Assembly: GCA_910587355.1 (NCBI GenBank)
Contig: CAJUKF010000031.1
Coordinates: 1 to 33,601, forward strand
From: an uncultured Muribaculaceae bacterium
GTDB lineage: Bacteria > Bacteroidota > Bacteroidia > Bacteroidales > Muribaculaceae
DNA length: 33,601 nucleotides
Direction: 5' to 3'
The position numbers and the translations under genes were made by a program. Shown piece by piece: positions 32,480 to 33,601 of this stretch (position 1 is the first letter of the stretch; every line of letters starts with the position of its first letter). The notes below the pieces were generated by a model. The model made no database searches. It was not told the origin of the DNA and saw only the letters and a program-made list of their open reading frames with translations.

Positions 32480-32962
32480 CTATAAAAATTTGCTGTATAA
32501 TTCCTTTATCTTTTTGCGTCCGCGGCTTAGCAGCTGCCGTACGTTTACCTCTGTGTAACCCGTGATTGCCGCTATTTCTTCATTTGAGAGATTTTCGAAA
32601 GCACTGAGTCTTATCACTTCCTGTTGAGCCACCGGCAATGAAGCTATGATGCGTTCAATAAAATCTCCCGAATCATGGTCGGGCGGATGTCCATCAGAGA
32701 GATTAAGTATATCTTCGATATTCTCAGAGCTATGCCGCTTGCGCAGTATATCAATTGCCGATGAGCGCACCGCTGAAATAGCATATCCTTCGGGATTCTC
32801 TACCCGGGACAGGGCAGCTCTAAAGTTCCAGATTTTCACCATGGCATCCTGTACAGCATCGGCCGCCTCCGACGAATTCCTGCCGAGAATTGCCGTCGCT
32901 GCTCTGAACATATGTCCATAAAGCGGCAGGAATATTTCAGTGAAAATCTTTTCTTGGTTCAT
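32480..32962 (-). CDS. ECF-type RNA polymerase sigma factor
   Basis: This 160-residue protein is a two-domain ECF sigma factor. Region 2 includes AADAVQDAMVKIWNF and the Arg/Ile-rich ...YAISAVRSSAIDILRKRHS, and region 4 includes LPVAQQEVIRLSAFENLSNEEIA with the helix-turn-helix TEVNVRQLLSRGRKKIKEL. Length is normal. It heads a four-gene operon with the probable anti-sigma protein and two DUF4252 proteins, the usual context for this sigma group in Bacteroidota. Autoregulation is likely. The promoter I can see (33082-33114) is housekeeping-like; no distinct ECF recognition motif is apparent to me. Confidence 0.93.
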   Translation of the reverse strand: MNQEKIFTEIFLPLYGHMFRAATAILGRNSSEAADAVQDAMVKIWNFRAALSRVENPEGYAISAVRSSAIDILRKRHSSENIEDILNLSDGHPPDHDSGDFIERIIASLPVAQQEVIRLSAFENLSNEEIAAITGYTEVNVRQLLSRGRKKIKELYSKFL

Positions 32963-33081
32963 TTTACTCGTTTATTCTCTCTACAGTAATTGACGGCTGC
33001 ATTCGGCTTTTGTGACACATCTGCAGAAGTTTTCTGTATTTTTCTTAAAATGAGTTTGAATTCTTTTCAATCTTATTAATC

Positions 33082-33114
33082 CAAAATTAATCATCAAATA
33101 ATGCTCTAAAACAA
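33082..33114 (-). promoter_or_regulatory. promoter of the ECF sigma operon
   Basis: On the minus strand TTG (33114-33112), 22 nt, then TAATTTTG (33089-33082). This gives a leader of about 110 nt. The stretch 32963-33081 holds nothing else I can name. Confidence 0.5.
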
Positions 33115-33131
33115 AAAAACACAATTAATTA

Positions 33132-33163
33132 TTTGGTGGTATAGAAATTTGTCCTTAATTTTG
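33132..33163 (+). promoter_or_regulatory. promoter of the UpxY-like gene
   Basis: TTTG (33132-33135), 20 nt, then TAATTTTG (33156-33163): a full match in boxes and spacing. It is back to back with the ECF sigma promoter, and predicts a leader of about 250 nt. Confidence 0.65.
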
Positions 33164-33225
33164 CTTTTGCAAATATTGGCTTTATTGATGCCGATTCGTA
33201 TAAAGACATGCCAAGAAACCTTTTC

Positions 33226-33324
33226 GGTATGTTTTGATACCCTCGATTCAATAATTTTGATGTTTGCACGATTGAATCCTACGCCGTTGGCCGGTGAATG
33301 ACTCAGCCGTGAGTTTTAAGCCGG
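33226..33324 (+). promoter_or_regulatory. structured leader of the UpxY-like gene
   Basis: Three inverted repeats follow the promoter: GGTAT/ATACC (33226-33241, 6-nt loop), GATTCAAT/ATTGAATC (33245-33252 and 33271-33278, perfect, 18-nt spacer) and ACTCA/TGAGT (33301-33314, 4-nt loop) inside a weak CCGG/CCGG pair. In B. fragilis capsule loci the untranslated leader is needed for UpxY antitermination, so this could be such a region. A second TAnnTTTG (33252-33259) sits inside the second repeat. Confidence 0.4.
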
Positions 33325-33418
33325 AGGATGGGCGGGTTCATGAATTAACACATAACTACTTGATTTTTATTTCAATATAGAATCAGGCAGGACTTGGAGA
33401 ATTACCCTGAGGCGCCTT

Positions 33419-33583
33419 ATGGCAACCGAAGATTCCAGAAAGTGGTACGTGCTGCGCGACCTCAAAAGGCGCAACTCAAATTACCCCGGCTACATCGAGC
33501 TGGCCGAAAAAGGCTTCGAAGTATTCACTCCGCTCAAATGGGAAATCTCGGGCCAGCGGATTTTTCCAGTTGGTGAGCGATGA
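33419..33583 (+). pseudogene. UpxY-like transcription antiterminator start, truncated at 54 codons
   Basis: The frame begins MATEDSRKWYVLRDLKRRN and continues to KGFEVFTPLKWEIS, a strong match to the first 45 or so residues of UpxY proteins. These NusG-like antiterminators are encoded first in Bacteroidales capsule and exopolysaccharide operons. An SD-like TGAGG at 33408-33412 precedes the ATG. The family runs to about 170-190 residues, and after this point normally reads a basic loop and then a VPFIQDLLFV-like strand. Here the frame diverges after KWEISGQR and meets a stop codon at 33581-33583. A second frame (around 33550 to the window end) stays open but does not look like the missing strand. 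A frameshift, a deletion or an assembly error is possible, and the window ends 18 bases later. Confidence 0.65.
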
Positions 33584-33601
33584 TGTCAGGCGTATAGTGT
33601 C

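Noticed and set aside
33065..33276. TTCAATC and GATTGAA flanking the upxY promoter as arms of an invertible promoter
   Set aside because: The match is only 7 bp over about 200 bp, which is expected by chance. No invertase gene is in view.
1..33601. CRISPR arrays, tRNA or rRNA genes, prophage or conjugation genes
   Set aside because: I looked through the gaps and saw no regularly spaced repeats, cloverleaf-like sequences or marker genes of these kinds.

Overview
This window looks like part of a chromosome from the Bacteroidota, most likely the order Bacteroidales and possibly the gut family Muribaculaceae. That placement is inferred from several signs. Promoters repeatedly fit the Bacteroides form TTG/TTTG-N19-22-TAnnTTTG. 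Starts are A-rich with few Shine-Dalgarno sites. One secreted protein has a type IX secretion tail, Rho carries a very large insertion, two DUF4252 proteins follow an ECF sigma factor, and the right edge begins a UpxY-like (NusG paralogue) reading frame. Most genes are ordinary chromosomal genes, and I see no phage, conjugative element or CRISPR array.

Layout: recA (257-1438, +) converges on a secreted GH3 glycosidase (1515-3692, -) through a shared terminator. Next is a T9SS-secreted multidomain protein (3939-6155, -). A tight minus-strand operon reads esterase - recF - dciA-like - thioesterase - ptb - buk (11227 down to 6399) and ends in a 16-bp terminator stem. tcdA and a POT-family transporter follow on the plus strand. 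A HUH (Y1/RAYT-like) protein with an extra C-terminal domain (13817-14740) sits beside a perfect 26-bp palindrome. The minus-strand set pldA-like phospholipase - lipoprotein - yifB (18224 to 14809), then comF, a small membrane protein, mgtE - rsmA and an MFS exporter complete the left two thirds.

The AT-rich gap at 23070-23499 and the 3' half of the next gene hold a dense cluster of TTATCAACA-type nonamers, which I propose as a candidate chromosomal replication origin. To its right lies a rho - lepB - wbqC operon (27650 to 23500) with a strong promoter and a leader of about 220 nt, followed by bcp. A lipoprotein gene overlaps a PagL-like lipid A deacylase gene (28581-30715, +). The sigma - membrane protein - DUF4252 - DUF4252 operon (32962 to 30775, -) comes next. 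Last is a good promoter and long structured leader for a UpxY-like frame that stops after 54 codons.

Read together, the window combines DNA maintenance (RecA, RecF, DciA-like, YifB, ComF, possible oriC), envelope biology (LepB, two outer-membrane lipid hydrolases, T9SS cargo, ECF circuit) and gut-type metabolism (GH3, esterase, Ptb-Buk). The points most worth checking are the origin candidate, the HUH protein with its extra domain and neighbouring palindrome, the broken-looking upxY start, the Rho insertion and leader, and two genes whose promoters lie so close to the start codon that their mRNAs may be leaderless.
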